A DNA stretch of 64,000 bases from assembly GCA_034189125.1 (NCBI GenBank), contig JAXHVB010000006.1, forward strand, positions 1 to 64,000, in the 5' to 3' direction. How positions within the stretch are numbered: position 1 is the stretch's first letter; every line of letters starts with the position of its first letter. Source of the stretch: UBA5862 sp002408105 (lineage in GTDB: Bacteria; Pseudomonadota; Gammaproteobacteria; Pseudomonadales; UBA5862). The notes beneath the pieces are model-generated. The model worked only from the letters and a program-made list of their open reading frames with translations, made no database searches and was not told where the DNA came from. The position numbers and the translations under genes were made by a program. Positions 1-9,400 of this stretch are shown here, in pieces.

Positions 1-56
1 CGATTGACAAGCTCTCTCACATGCTCGCGCGGGTGGGCAACCAATTTAAAGTTTGA
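1..56 (+). CDS. C-terminal end of an upstream gene, possibly a methyl-accepting chemotaxis protein
   Basis: Only the last 17 codons are in the window, in the frame starting at base 3 and ending with TGA at 54-56. The tail reads IDKLSHMLARVGNQFKV. It has the amphipathic, hydrophobic-heptad look of the end of a chemoreceptor signalling helix, which often finishes with a short segment ending in QF plus a basic residue. That is a resemblance only, because too little sequence is present for a family call. A different frame stays open to a TAA at 58-60, so even the frame is a judgement. Confidence 0.3.
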   Translation, partial: IDKLSHMLARVGNQFKV

Positions 57-133
57 GTAAACACATTCTAACCCACGGCCACAAGTAGACCTCGGCCGAG
101 TAAAGGAATCAAACCAATGGAGAACCCCTTAGT

Positions 134-1333
134 ATGACCAACCCAACCAATCCGAAGTGGGTACCTTGCAAGGCCGCAGCGGTGCTCGGCACTGCGGGCC
201 TGTGCTTCTCACTGCAAGCCTCTGCAGTCGATGAATCTGCATTTCAAGAACTGGAGCGAAAGCACGCCGCTTTGGCAGAGAAGGTTGATCGTACGAGCGA
301 CCGGCTGCAGATCAATGGTTTCATTTCAGCAGGCGTTGCAAGGTCCGATCAAGACGTGACCTACGCTGAATCAGAACTGCACGACGACAACAGCTTCGGC
401 GTGCGTTCGCGCGTGGGCGTACAGATGACCTTCGCCGTAAGCGATAACCTCGACGCAATCGCCCAATTTGTGGGCCGGGGTGATGAAGAGTGGGATGTAG
501 AAACCGAATGGGCGTACCTGCGTTATCAGGCCAACGATGCGCTGCAACTGCGCCTCGGACGCCAACGTGCCCCCTTCTATCTGTTGTCTGAGTATCTGGA
601 AGTCGGCTACGCCTACCCCTGGGTTGCACCGCCCGAAGAGGTCTACAGTGTAACCGGCGACAACACCTACGATGGCTTCGGCCTGTTGTATGACTTTGCG
701 CTGGGCTCCTGGGACACCACATTTCAGCTGTTTTGGGGCGAGAACACCCAGGACGGCGTGGTGGTTGCCCAATTGGATGACCTGATCAGCCTCAGTTTGA
801 CCGGTGTGTACGAGAATTGGACCCTGCGTGCAGGTTACACCCATGTGAACATCAGCGTCGAAGATCCGATCGATTTGGGTGGCGGATTTTTTCTGCCTGC
901 CGTAGAGGACGCAGACACCGCCTTCATGGGGGTCGGGCTGATCTACGACAACGGCGACTGGTTGGTAATGAGTGAGGTCACCAGTCTGAAGCTGGACTTC
1001 TGGCTCGGTGATCCGGACTCCATGTACGTGATGGCGGGTAGGCGATTCGGCGATTGGATGCCACACCTCACGTGGGCACAAGTCAACGATGTGGACGACG
1101 ACAGAGGCGAACTGGGACTCCCGGCTCCAGTGCTCGCAGGCGTCAATGCGATGTTCGAAGAGCAACAGAAGTCGGTCACCGCCGGCGTGCGCTACGAGTT
1201 CCTTCCTGGCGCTGCGATCAAATTCGAAGTGACCCACCTGTATGACCTCAAGGACGGCAAGGGCCTGTTTGATTCGATGCCCGATGACGACAGCGCCAAC
1301 CTCGTCAGCTTTGTCGTCGACGCAGTATTTTAA
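134..1333 (+). CDS. Outer-membrane porin, phosphate-selective/OprO-like
   Basis: This is a 399-residue secreted beta-barrel protein. A Sec signal peptide covers about residues 1-31, with likely cleavage after Ala31 (SLQASA). A short coiled-coil stretch follows at about 34-55, as in trimeric porins, and then many alternating amphipathic strands (for example LRLGRQRAPF and KFEVTHLYDL). The chain ends in Phe, the usual BAM recognition signal. The ATG at 134 has GGAG about 11 bases upstream. A small PstS-like protein follows after 12 bases, so the pair probably supplies an anion, perhaps phosphate, across the outer membrane. Substrate is inferred from the neighbour, not from the barrel sequence. 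Confidence 0.7.
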   Translation: MTNPTNPKWVPCKAAAVLGTAGLCFSLQASAVDESAFQELERKHAALAEKVDRTSDRLQINGFISAGVARSDQDVTYAESELHDDNSFGVRSRVGVQMTFAVSDNLDAIAQFVGRGDEEWDVETEWAYLRYQANDALQLRLGRQRAPFYLLSEYLEVGYAYPWVAPPEEVYSVTGDNTYDGFGLLYDFALGSWDTTFQLFWGENTQDGVVVAQLDDLISLSLTGVYENWTLRAGYTHVNISVEDPIDLGGGFFLPAVEDADTAFMGVGLIYDNGDWLVMSEVTSLKLDFWLGDPDSMYVMAGRRFGDWMPHLTWAQVNDVDDDRGELGLPAPVLAGVNAMFEEQQKSVTAGVRYEFLPGAAIKFEVTHLYDLKDGKGLFDSMPDDDSANLVSFVVDAVF

Positions 1334-1345
1334 GGAGGCCTTGAA

Positions 1346-1774
1346 ATGCGATTTAAGAATTTGAAGGTCATGGCGAGTGCGGCTGTACTGAGCTGCGGCG
1401 TGGGATTTGCTCAGGCCGAGGTGGCTGTGGTCGTGCACCCAAGCAATGCTGCTGTCCTGGATGCAGGTGAAGTGGCCAAGCTCTTTCTCGGCAAAGCAAG
1501 CAAGTTTCCGGGTGGGGCCGCCGCCACCCCCATCGACCTTGCTGAGGGCGATGCTTCGCGCGACGAGTTTCATGCCAAGGTCACCAGCAAGGATGCAGGA
1601 CAGCTCAAGAGCTATTGGTCTCGGCTTGTGTTCACGGGCAAGGGTCAGCCGCCGCGGACGGTTGCCAGCGACGCGGACGTCATCAGTGCCGTTGCCGCGG
1701 ACCCGACTGCCATCGGCTACGTTGATTCGAGCGCCGTAACTGGCGACGTGAAGGTGGTGTTGACCGTCAACTGA
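1346..1774 (+). CDS. Small PstS-like phosphate-binding periplasmic protein
   Basis: The protein has 142 residues with a Sec signal peptide (cleavage near FAQA, residue 24). The mature part resembles one lobe of the PBP-like superfamily to which PstS belongs: a V-H-P-S-N start, the segment AGEVAKLFLGKASKFPGG, and IGYVDSSAV near the end. Full PstS is about 320 residues, so this is a half-size relative, probably a phosphate scavenging or sensing protein rather than a complete ABC binding protein. No pstCAB genes are nearby. A near-perfect AAGGAGG lies 7 bases before the ATG. It follows the porin directly and is probably co-transcribed with it. Confidence 0.7.
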   Translation: MRFKNLKVMASAAVLSCGVGFAQAEVAVVVHPSNAAVLDAGEVAKLFLGKASKFPGGAAATPIDLAEGDASRDEFHAKVTSKDAGQLKSYWSRLVFTGKGQPPRTVASDADVISAVAADPTAIGYVDSSAVTGDVKVVLTVN

Positions 1775-1797
1775 ATGGCATTCGCCCTGGGTCGACC

Positions 1798-1827
1798 GAG
1801 CCCCGGAGCCAAAAGGCTCCGGGGCTC
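1798..1827 (+). terminator. Hairpin after the porin/PstS-like pair
   Basis: A perfect 13-base inverted repeat (GAGCCCCGGAGCC) surrounds an AAAA loop, 24 bases after the stop at 1774. There is no clear T-run after it, so it may be a weak terminator or a 3'-end stabiliser. Its placement at the end of the two-gene unit supports a 3'-end role. Confidence 0.6.
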
Positions 1828-1927
1828 GCTGTTGATGGTCATGCGACCTCCACGGGCGGGGTTGAAAACACCCGCCATAGACACCGGGAGGTTGTGCATT
1901 CAATACCGGCAACCCGGGCATTATCGG

Positions 1928-1956
1928 TTGACGGTACATTTTGGGGTGCGTATCAT
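1928..1956 (+). promoter_or_regulatory. Sigma-70 promoter of the tRNA-Pro/Arg/His cluster
   Basis: TTGACG (1928-1933) and TATCAT (1951-1956) are separated by exactly 17 bases. The predicted start is about 30 bases before tRNA-Pro. A C-rich stretch follows the -10 box, the kind of discriminator seen in stringently controlled stable-RNA promoters. Confidence 0.65.
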
Positions 1957-1991
1957 CCCCGCCTCCTGAAGGCCCGTACGTATTTACCATC

Positions 1992-2068
1992 CGGGGTATA
2001 GCGCAGTCTGGTAGCGCGCCTGCTTTGGGAGCAGGATGTCGGGAGTTCGAATCTCTCTACCCCGACCA
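1992..2068 (+). tRNA. tRNA-Pro (anticodon TGG)
   Basis: This is a 77-base cloverleaf. Acceptor arms CGGGGTA/TACCCCG pair fully, the anticodon stem CCTGC/GCAGG encloses TTTGGGA, the T arm contains GTTCGAATC, and the 3' CCA is encoded. It is the first gene of a three-tRNA cluster. Confidence 0.97.
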
Positions 2069-2133
2069 TCTCCTTCAATGGGTGGGGCGCTGGTCGACAG
2101 GCTCAGGCAATGTCGCCGTGGTGGCTGCCATAC

Positions 2134-2210
<77 letters not shown>

Positions 2211-2228
2211 GGCCCAGGCAAGTTCAAT

Positions 2229-2305
2229 GGTGGGCGTAGCTCAGTTGGTAGAGCTCAGGATTGTGATTCCTGCGGTCGTGGGTTCGATCCCCATCGTCCA
2301 CCCCA
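2229..2305 (+). tRNA. tRNA-His (anticodon GTG)
   Basis: The 77-base cloverleaf includes the histidine-specific extra G at position -1, opposite the discriminator C (GGTGGGCG with CGTCCACC). The anticodon loop is TTGTGAT and the CCA is encoded. It is the third member of the cluster, and the miaE start is 58 bases downstream. Confidence 0.96.
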
Positions 2306-2363
2306 TTTGCTCACCCCCGAGGATCCGGATGAACCGCACCGGATCCGGCCACTTCTGATCAAA

Positions 2364-3002
2364 ATGAGGTCGACACCGGTTGTGGAGCCTGCTGCCGCCG
2401 TCCGCGCCTTCCTCCTCTGCCCAACTCCGGAGTCCTGGTTCGCCGTTGCAGCGCGCCAGATCGACACGCTGCTGCTTGACCATGCCCATTGTGAGAAGAA
2501 GGCGGCATCCACCGCACTTACCCTCTTGTTTCGGTATCCAGATCGGGCGGACTTGGTTGCGACGCTGCCGGCGTTGGCTCGCGAGGAGCTGTTGCATTTT
2601 GAGCAGGTCAGTGGGCAGATGGCGCGCCGGGGAATCGCGCACCGGCACCTCTCAGCAGCGCGCTATGCAGCTGGGCTCCACGCGGCTGTCCGTTCGGCGG
2701 ATTCGCAGCGGCTGACCGATGTCCTGATCATCGGCGCCATCATCGAAGCCCGCAGTTGTGAACGCTTTGCCGGCATGGTCGCCGTGCTGGAATCGCAGGG
2801 GGAAGCCGAGTTGGCCCGGTTCTATGCTTCCTTGTTGCGCTCGGAAGCCCGTCACTTTGAGGACTACCTTGCGCTTGCTCGGCGAGAAGCGGATGGCTGC
2901 ATTGAGAACCGGGTGGCGGAGCTGCTCGCCGTGGAGCAGTCGCTCGTACTTGCGCCGGATGCGCAGTTTCGGTTTCACAGTGGTGTGCCCGAGGCCCATT
3001 GA
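2364..3002 (+). CDS. miaE: tRNA-(2-methylthio-N6-isopentenyl-adenosine-37) hydroxylase
   Basis: MiaE is a non-haem diiron enzyme that hydroxylates the isopentenyl group of ms2i6A37 in tRNAs reading UNN codons. The 212-residue product has the expected ferritin-like ligand pattern: Glu44 (HCEKKAA), Glu75 and His78 (EELLHFE), Glu128 (IIEARS), and Glu161 and His164 (EARHFEDY). The N-terminal FLLCPTPESW is also typical. The open frame reaches upstream into tRNA-His, so I placed the start at ATG 2364; a GTG a few codons later is possible and no good ribosome site separates them. It lies just after three tRNA genes, none of which is an expected substrate. Confidence 0.88.
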   Translation: MRSTPVVEPAAAVRAFLLCPTPESWFAVAARQIDTLLLDHAHCEKKAASTALTLLFRYPDRADLVATLPALAREELLHFEQVSGQMARRGIAHRHLSAARYAAGLHAAVRSADSQRLTDVLIIGAIIEARSCERFAGMVAVLESQGEAELARFYASLLRSEARHFEDYLALARREADGCIENRVAELLAVEQSLVLAPDAQFRFHSGVPEAH

Positions 3003-3030
3003 GCCCGACAGCCCCAAGCCCCTCCCGGAT

Positions 3031-3759
3031 TTACTGCGCGATCGGAAAGTTCAGGAGCGCATGCCCAGATGCGTCGATGCGCAGGTACCAACCGCGCGCG
3101 TCCCAGTCGCCGAGGACGATCCGGGTGCTTGGGTGGCCTTGCACGTCGAGCGGGTGCACGGCGGGGCGGTGGGTGTGTCCGTGCACCATCAGTCGGACCC
3201 GCTGGTCTGTGAGCACCCGCTCAACTTCCTCGGGGGTCACGTCCATGATCGCTTCCGGCTTGTTCTGGTTGTTGGCTTGGCTCGCCTCGCGCAGTTGAGA
3301 CGCGATGGCGCGGCGCTCGCTTAGCGGTTTGGCGAGCGCACCCGCCTGCCAGGTCGGATCCCGGACCACCTCTCGAAAAGCCATGTAATCGCTGTCGGCC
3401 GTGCACAGGCTGTCGCCGTGCAGTAGCACCAGGTCATGTCCTTCGATGCACGTCCGGTACGGATCCGGCAGCAGTGTGACACCGGTGACTTCCGCAAAGC
3501 CCTGTCCAATCAGGAAATCGCGGTTGCCGTGCATGAAGAACAGCTGGGTTCCGCGGTCTGCTGTTTGGCGCAGTGCACCGATCATCCGCAGCACGAAGGG
3601 GTCATCATCGTCATCGCCGACCCAGCTTTCGAACAGGTCGCCAAGGATGTAGAGCGCGCTGGCGCCAGCAGCCTTCGACTGCAAAAAATCCTCGAAGGCC
3701 GCGGCGATGTCGGGGCGCTCCGGTTGCAGGTGCAGGTCTGAAATCAGCAACGCGGTCAT
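3031..3759 (-). CDS. lpxH: UDP-2,3-diacylglucosamine diphosphatase
   Basis: LpxH hydrolyses UDP-2,3-diacylglucosamine to lipid X and UMP in lipid A synthesis, at the inner face of the cytoplasmic membrane. The 242-residue product carries the calcineurin-like metallophosphatase motifs in order: SDLHL (Asp8, His10), GDLFESWVGDD, MHGNRDF, LHGD and GHTHRP. Length matches E. coli LpxH (about 240). It is convergent with miaE and lies 24 bases after ppiB on the same strand. The ppiB-lpxH pairing is common in gammaproteobacteria. Confidence 0.95.
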   Translation of the reverse strand: MTALLISDLHLQPERPDIAAAFEDFLQSKAAGASALYILGDLFESWVGDDDDDPFVLRMIGALRQTADRGTQLFFMHGNRDFLIGQGFAEVTGVTLLPDPYRTCIEGHDLVLLHGDSLCTADSDYMAFREVVRDPTWQAGALAKPLSERRAIASQLREASQANNQNKPEAIMDVTPEEVERVLTDQRVRLMVHGHTHRPAVHPLDVQGHPSTRIVLGDWDARGWYLRIDASGHALLNFPIAQ

Positions 3760-3783
3760 GGTGCTGGTCTCGAAAGGCGAGTG

Positions 3784-4284
3784 TCAGTCGTCAATCACCA
3801 CTTTCTCGATGACGACGGTCTCGACCGGGACGTCCTGATAGGGCCCGTGGCTGCGGGTGTCCACTGCCTTGATTGCATCCACAACGTCCATTCCGCTGCT
3901 GATCTCGCCGAACACGCAGTAGCCCCAGCCCTGGGTGGTTTCGGCGCTGAAATCAAGAAACGAGTTGTCTTTCACATTGATAAAAAACTGGGCAGTTGCC
4001 GAATGTGGGTCCATGGTGCGCGCCATAGCGATGGCGCCGCGCTTATTCTTGAGCCCATTGTTGGCTTCATTGTCGACCGGCGCATTGGTTGGCTTTTGGG
4101 ACATGTTGGCGTCGAAGCCGCCGCCCTGGATCATGAAGTTGTCGATCACGCGGTGAAAGATGGTGCCATCGTAGAAGCCATCTCGCGCATAGGCGATGAA
4201 GTTGGCGCAGGTGTTGGGTGCGGCGGTTTCGTCCAAGGCAATTTTCAGGGTGCCCATGTTGGTGGTGAGGGTCGCAGTCGCCAT
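3784..4284 (-). CDS. ppiB: Cytoplasmic peptidyl-prolyl cis-trans isomerase B (cyclophilin)
   Basis: The 166-residue product has no signal peptide and fits the cytosolic PpiB branch. Hallmarks include FHRVIDNFMIQGG with the catalytic Arg, the segment RGAIAMART, AQFFINVKDNSFLD, and YCVFGEISSGMDVVDAI. It catalyses proline isomerisation during folding. It probably forms a two-gene unit with lpxH and is divergent from cysS, an arrangement conserved in many gammaproteobacteria. Confidence 0.95.
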   Translation of the reverse strand: MATATLTTNMGTLKIALDETAAPNTCANFIAYARDGFYDGTIFHRVIDNFMIQGGGFDANMSQKPTNAPVDNEANNGLKNKRGAIAMARTMDPHSATAQFFINVKDNSFLDFSAETTQGWGYCVFGEISSGMDVVDAIKAVDTRSHGPYQDVPVETVVIEKVVIDD

Positions 4285-4423
4285 GGCGGTACCTTGATTG
4301 GTTGAGGGTTCAAGTCGGCGGCTGTTGGTTGCGCCGCACCCGGACGGGTCGATTTAGGCCCGGTATACTACTGGGTTGCGGCTTGATGTGAAAAGGGACC
4401 GCCCAGAAGTGGAGTCACCCCGA

Positions 4424-5806
4424 GTGCAGATCTACGACAGCCTTGCCGGCGAAAAAAGACCCTTCGTGCCCCTGGTCGAGGGGCAGGTCGGGATCTATGT
4501 CTGTGGCATGACAGTGTACGACTACTGTCACATCGGCCATGCTCGGGTCATGGTCGCCTTCGATGTCATCGTGCGTTACCTGCGTGCCCTTGGCTATCGG
4601 GTCACCTATGTGCGCAACATCACCGATGTCGACGACAAGATCTTTCAGCGGGCCAATGAACGCGGCATTCCTTTCTCTGCATTGACGGCTGAGTTCATCG
4701 ACGCCATGCACCAGGACGAGGCTTCCTTGGGGTTGGTGCCACCAGACCTGGAGCCCGCGGCGACGCGGCACATGCCAGACATCATCCGTATGGTCGCTCG
4801 ACTCCTTGAGCGTGGCTATGCCTATCAGGCAAATCACGGCGATGTCTACTTCCGGGTGCGCCAATTCGCGCCCTACGGGCGTTTGAGCAACCGCAACCTC
4901 GATGACCTACAAGCCGGAGCCCGGGTGGCAGTCGATGACGCGAAGGAAGACCCCCTCGATTTCGTGCTTTGGAAAGCCGCCAAGCCCGGAGAAGCCAGCT
5001 GGGAATCGCCATGGGGGCCAGGTCGTCCTGGCTGGCACATCGAGTGCTCGGCGATGTCGATGTCTGCTTTGGGCGAGACGATCGACATCCATGGGGGTGG
5101 CCCGGACCTCAAGTTTCCGCACCATGAAAATGAGATCGCCCAGTCAGAGGCGGCCACCGGTAAGCCGTTCGCCAGCTATTGGATGCACGCCGGCGCCGTG
5201 CGGGTGGATGGCGAGAAGATGTCCAAATCGTTGGGCAACTTCTTCACCATTCGCGACGTCCTCAAGCACCATGATGCCGAGACCATTCGCTACTTTCTGG
5301 TATCGAGCCACTACCGTTCGCCGATTCAGTACTCCACCTCAGCGCTGGGCGCCGCCCGTCAAGCGCTTGAGCGCCTGTACACCACGCTGCGTGATTCGCC
5401 ACCGGAGTCGGGCGAGGGCAGTGGTCGCCAGCAGGCGGCTCCGTTTGTCGAGCGTTTCCACCGTGCCATGGCGGATGACTTCAACACCCCTGAAGCACTG
5501 GCGGTGTTGTTTGAACTGGCCCGCGAAGTGAACCGCGACAAGGGCAGCGCCGAGGCGCGCAGGTTGTCGCACCAGTTGCGCATCCTCGCGCAGTTGCTTG
5601 GCCTTTTGCAGGCGGACCCCGAAAGGTTTCTGCAAAGTGACCCGGACATCGACGACCATGAGGTTCGATCACTCATCGAAGCCCGGGCATTGGCGCGGTC
5701 GCAGAAAAACTGGGCGCGTGCCGACGCCATCCGCGATGAGCTCAAGGCACGCGGTGTCGTGCTTGATGATGGCAGGCATGGAACGACCTGGCACAGGGCC
5801 AGGTGA
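4424..5806 (+). CDS. cysS: Cysteinyl-tRNA synthetase
   Basis: CysS charges tRNA-Cys. The protein has 460 residues from a GTG at 4424, chosen because the alignment to other CysRS begins there (M-Q-I-Y-D-S-L) and a GGAG sits 9 bases upstream. The frame is open to a TTG at 4376, but that extension is not conserved. Class I motifs are HIGH (residues 36-39) and KMSKS. The zinc site uses Cys27, the Cys of WHIECSAMS and the HHENE segment. A TATACT at 4364-4369 is a candidate -10 box with no convincing -35. It is divergent from ppiB. Confidence 0.96.
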   Translation: MQIYDSLAGEKRPFVPLVEGQVGIYVCGMTVYDYCHIGHARVMVAFDVIVRYLRALGYRVTYVRNITDVDDKIFQRANERGIPFSALTAEFIDAMHQDEASLGLVPPDLEPAATRHMPDIIRMVARLLERGYAYQANHGDVYFRVRQFAPYGRLSNRNLDDLQAGARVAVDDAKEDPLDFVLWKAAKPGEASWESPWGPGRPGWHIECSAMSMSALGETIDIHGGGPDLKFPHHENEIAQSEAATGKPFASYWMHAGAVRVDGEKMSKSLGNFFTIRDVLKHHDAETIRYFLVSSHYRSPIQYSTSALGAARQALERLYTTLRDSPPESGEGSGRQQAAPFVERFHRAMADDFNTPEALAVLFELAREVNRDKGSAEARRLSHQLRILAQLLGLLQADPERFLQSDPDIDDHEVRSLIEARALARSQKNWARADAIRDELKARGVVLDDGRHGTTWHRAR

Positions 5807-5959
5807 CCGGGGGCCGGAGCTCAGCCAGTGGTTGGCACGGCTGGGGGTCTGGCCTGTCATCCAGTGGAAAAGTTTGGTAATTTACGCGGCTGTCAAGACG
5901 GCGTGAGGGGTTCCGATGGCGCTGTCTGATTCCCACCCAAGCCATGCGTGAGTGCTTCC

Positions 5960-6088
5960 ATGAGTGATGTAAACGACCGGTCCGATGACCTGCAAGGCGA
6001 CGCCGATAGCCGCGCCGATTCGGTGGCCATTTTGTCCTTGATTCTGATCGCGCTGGCATTTGTGGTGTACTGGTTAAGCAACCAGTAA
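5960..6088 (+). CDS. Small single-span membrane protein, 42 residues
   Basis: This ORF encodes an acidic, polar N-terminus (MSDVNDRSDDLQGDADSRAD) followed by one hydrophobic helix (VAILSLILIALAFVVYWL) and a short SNQ tail. The layout suggests an N-in or tail-anchored inner-membrane peptide. There is no strong Shine-Dalgarno, and I recognise no family. It is convergent with another small membrane protein (DUF2970). The clear soluble/hydrophobic division makes a real gene likely but not certain. Confidence 0.5.
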   Translation: MSDVNDRSDDLQGDADSRADSVAILSLILIALAFVVYWLSNQ

Positions 6089-6167
6089 GTTCACTGTGAC
6101 GCAGTGAGCGGCCCGCAACATCCGGTGGAAACCGCTCCGAGCGAACACGCATCGACCAGGTGCGGTC

Positions 6168-6419
6168 CTATTTGGCGAAGTGCAACGCAACTTGCACGGC
6201 GCAGATCACCAGCAGAACAAACAGCACCGTGAAAATGATCCCGGCGATGACAAATGCGCGGGGTTTACCGTGTTGGAAATCGCGCTCCAGGTTCTTGCGG
6301 TTCTGAACCCCCACGGCGGCGGCCAACACGCTCATGATGATCTGGGTTGTCGTTGGGCTGTGGTCCTGGTCGCTGTTATTGGCTGGTTCCTGGGTTGGCT
6401 CTTGCGGCTGCGCGTTCAT
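6168..6419 (-). CDS. DUF2970 family small membrane protein
   Basis: The 83-residue product has a Gln/Pro-rich N-terminus. The DUF2970 core follows: IIMSVLAAAVGVQNRKNLERDF, then HGKPRAFVIAGIIFTVLFVLLVICAVQVAL, one strong transmembrane helix plus a weaker hydrophobic segment. The family is widespread in beta- and gammaproteobacteria and has no assigned function. It lies 68 bases upstream of the metH stop codon on the same strand, downstream in transcription order, so it may share the metH transcript. Confidence 0.8.
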   Translation of the reverse strand: MNAQPQEPTQEPANNSDQDHSPTTTQIIMSVLAAAVGVQNRKNLERDFQHGKPRAFVIAGIIFTVLFVLLVICAVQVALHFAK

Positions 6420-6487
6420 TCCAGTACTCCGGTGTCGGCCCCGCAGGGAAGATGGGGCGGGTTGGCTTTGATCGAGCGCCTGATCGC

Positions 6488-9400
6488 CTAGGGCGTATAG
6501 CTGAGTACAGGGGCGAGCTGGCGCTCCAGTTCAGGCAGCGGCACCTGCTTTCGGTCAGCAAGCGCCTGCAATTGATCGCGGCCAATGCGCCCGACTCCGA
6601 AGTACCGCGATTCGGGATGGCTGAAATAGTACCCGCACACTGAGGCAGCCGGCCACATCGCGAGGTTTTCGGTCAGCTGGATCTGTGTCGCCGCATTCAC
6701 GTCGAGCAATTCGAACAGGCTGATTTTCTCTGCGTGGTCGGGGCAGGCAGGGTAGCCTGGAGCGGGCCGGATGCCCCGGTACCGCTCAGCAATCAGGGCC
6801 TCGTTCGACAGTGATTCCTCCGGTACATACCCCCAGAACTCCCGGCGTACCCGCTGGTGCAGGTGCTCTGCAAAGGACTCCGCAAGCCGGTCGGCCAAGG
6901 CTTTGACCATGATCGCGTTGTAGTCATCTCCATCGGCCTCGAAAGCTTCCGCCACGGCCTCGGCACCGAGGCCGGCGGTCACCGCAAAAGCGCCAATGTA
7001 GTCGGCCACACCCGCGTTCGCCGGGGCGATGTAATCGGCCAGCGAAAGGTTGGGGCGCCCGTCGGGTTTGGCGGTTTGTTGGCGGATAAAGTGCAGCCGC
7101 TTCAGCTCCTGACTGCGGGTTTCGTCCGTGTAGATGGCGACGTCGTCGTGGCCGACCCGGTTGGCCGGAAAGATTCCAATCACGCCGTTTGCGGTCAGCC
7201 AGCGTTCACTGACCATGGCCTTCAGCATGGTTTGGGCTTCGCCGAACAGTTGGCGCGCGACTTCCCCAACCTCTGGGTCCTCCAGAATCCGTGGGTACTT
7301 GCCGGACAGCTCCCAGGTTGTGAAGAAGGGCGTCCAGTCGATGGTGTCGATGAGCTGTTCGAGCGGGTAGTTTTGCAGGACCTGGGTGCCGATCAGCCGG
7401 GGCAACGGAGGCTGGTAGCTGCACCAGTCGGTGTGGTGTGCGTTGGAGCAGGCTGCAGCGTAATCCAGTAGATTGGCGCTCAGGTCACGGCGCCCACTGC
7501 GTCCGCGAATTTTGTCGTATTCGGCGCGGATATTTTGCTCGAACTGGCTGCGGTGGGTTGTGCTCAGCAAGTTGGAAACCACGCTGACGCTGCGCGATGC
7601 ATCCGGCACATACACGGTCAGGTTGCGGTCATACTGGGGCTCAATTTTCACCGCCGTGTGGGCCTTGGATGTCGTGGCTCCGCCGATCAACAGCGGCTGC
7701 GTGCAGCCGGTGCGCTGCATTTCCTTGGCGACGTGCACCATTTCATCCAGAGACGGGGTGATCAACCCGCTGAGGCCAATCACATCCACTTCGGCCTCAC
7801 GCGCGGTGGTGAGGATTTTTTCACAGGGCACCATCACACCGAGGTCGATCACCTCGTAATTGTTGCACTGCAACACCACGCCAACGATGTTCTTACCGAT
7901 GTCGTGCACGTCGCCCTTTACCGTGGCGAGCAATATCCGCCCCTTGGCACGGCTGCCGGCCTCCTTGCGGGCTTCGATGAACGGAACCAGGTGGGCCACT
8001 GCCTGTTTCATGACCCGGGCACTCTTCACGACCTGCGGCAAAAACATCTTGCCGGCACCAAAGAGGTCGCCCACCACATTCATACCATCCATGAGGGGGC
8101 CTTCGATGACCTCAATGGGATGGTCGCACAGCTGGCGTGCCGCCTCGGAATCCTCGACAATATAGGTGTTGATGCCTTTGACCAGCGCATGCGTGATGCG
8201 CTCCTTCACCGGCAACTCACGCCACTCCAGGTTTTCCGCCTCGCGCTTGCTGCCGTCACCGGCATGGTCGGGGGCAATTTCAAGCAACCGTTCGGTGGCA
8301 TCGTCGCGGCGGTTCAACACCACGTCCTCGACCCGCTCGCGCAGTTTTGCCGGGATTTCTTCGTAAATCGCCAACTGACCCGCGTTGACGATGCCCATCT
8401 TCAGTCCCTTGCCAATGGCGTGGAACAGGAACACGGCGTGGATGGCTTCGCGGACCGGGTTGTTGCCCCGAAACGAAAACGACACATTGGAGATGCCGCC
8501 TGAGGTCAGCGCATGGGGCAGGTTGTCGCGTACGTAAGCGCAAGCCTCGATGAAATCGACCGCGTAGTTGTTGTGCTCATCGATGCCGGTCGCGATAGCG
8601 AACACGTTGGGGTCGAAGATGATGTCTTCAGGGGGGAACCCGACCGTGTTCACCAGCAGGTCGTAGCAGCGTTTCATGATGGCTTGCTTGCGTTCGAGCG
8701 TATCCGCCTGGCCGGCTTCATCGAACGCCATGACCACCACTGCGGCGCCGTAGCGCCGACACAACTTGGCTTGCTTAATGAAGGCAGGCTCGCCTTCCTT
8801 GAGGCTGATCGAGTTGACGATGCCTTTGCCCTGAATGCACTGCAATCCGGCTTCTAAGATCTCCCACTTGGAGGAGTCGATCATGATCGGTACGCGGGAG
8901 ATGTCCGGCTCGGAGGCCACCAGGTTGAGGAAGTGCACCATGGCGGCCCGTGAATCGAGCATGCCCTCGTCCATGTTGATGTCGATGACCTGGGCACCGG
9001 CCTCGACCTGCTGGCGGGCCACTTCCAGGGCGGTGTCGTAGTCCTCCTCGCGAATCAGCCGGGCAAAGCGTGCCGAGCCGGTCACGTTGGTGCGCTCGCC
9101 GACGTTCAAAAACAGGCTGTTTTCGTCGATCACCAGCGGCTCGAGCCCGCTCAGGCGGCAAGCGGGTGGCACCCTTGGAATCGGTCGCGGGGCATGGCGT
9201 GCTGCGGCCTCAGCAAGCGCAGCAATGTGGGCTGGTGTGGTGCCGCAACACCCCCCAACGATGTTCAAAAAGCCACTCGCCATGAACTCTTCCACGACCT
9301 CGGCCATTTGTTCAGGGGTTTCGTCGTACTCGCCGAACTCGTTCGGTAGCCCTGCGTTCGGGTGGGCGGAAACCAGCGTATCGGCCACCCCGGAAAGCTC

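Noticed and set aside
371..1990. 539-codon minus-strand open frame across the porin and PstS-like genes
   Set aside because: It is antisense to two well-supported genes, His/Arg/Gly-rich and without any domain. High-GC coding DNA commonly leaves such open antisense frames.
7535..8503. Long plus-strand open frame opposite metH
   Set aside because: It lies wholly inside metH, whose domains are unmistakable, and its composition is that of a shadow frame.
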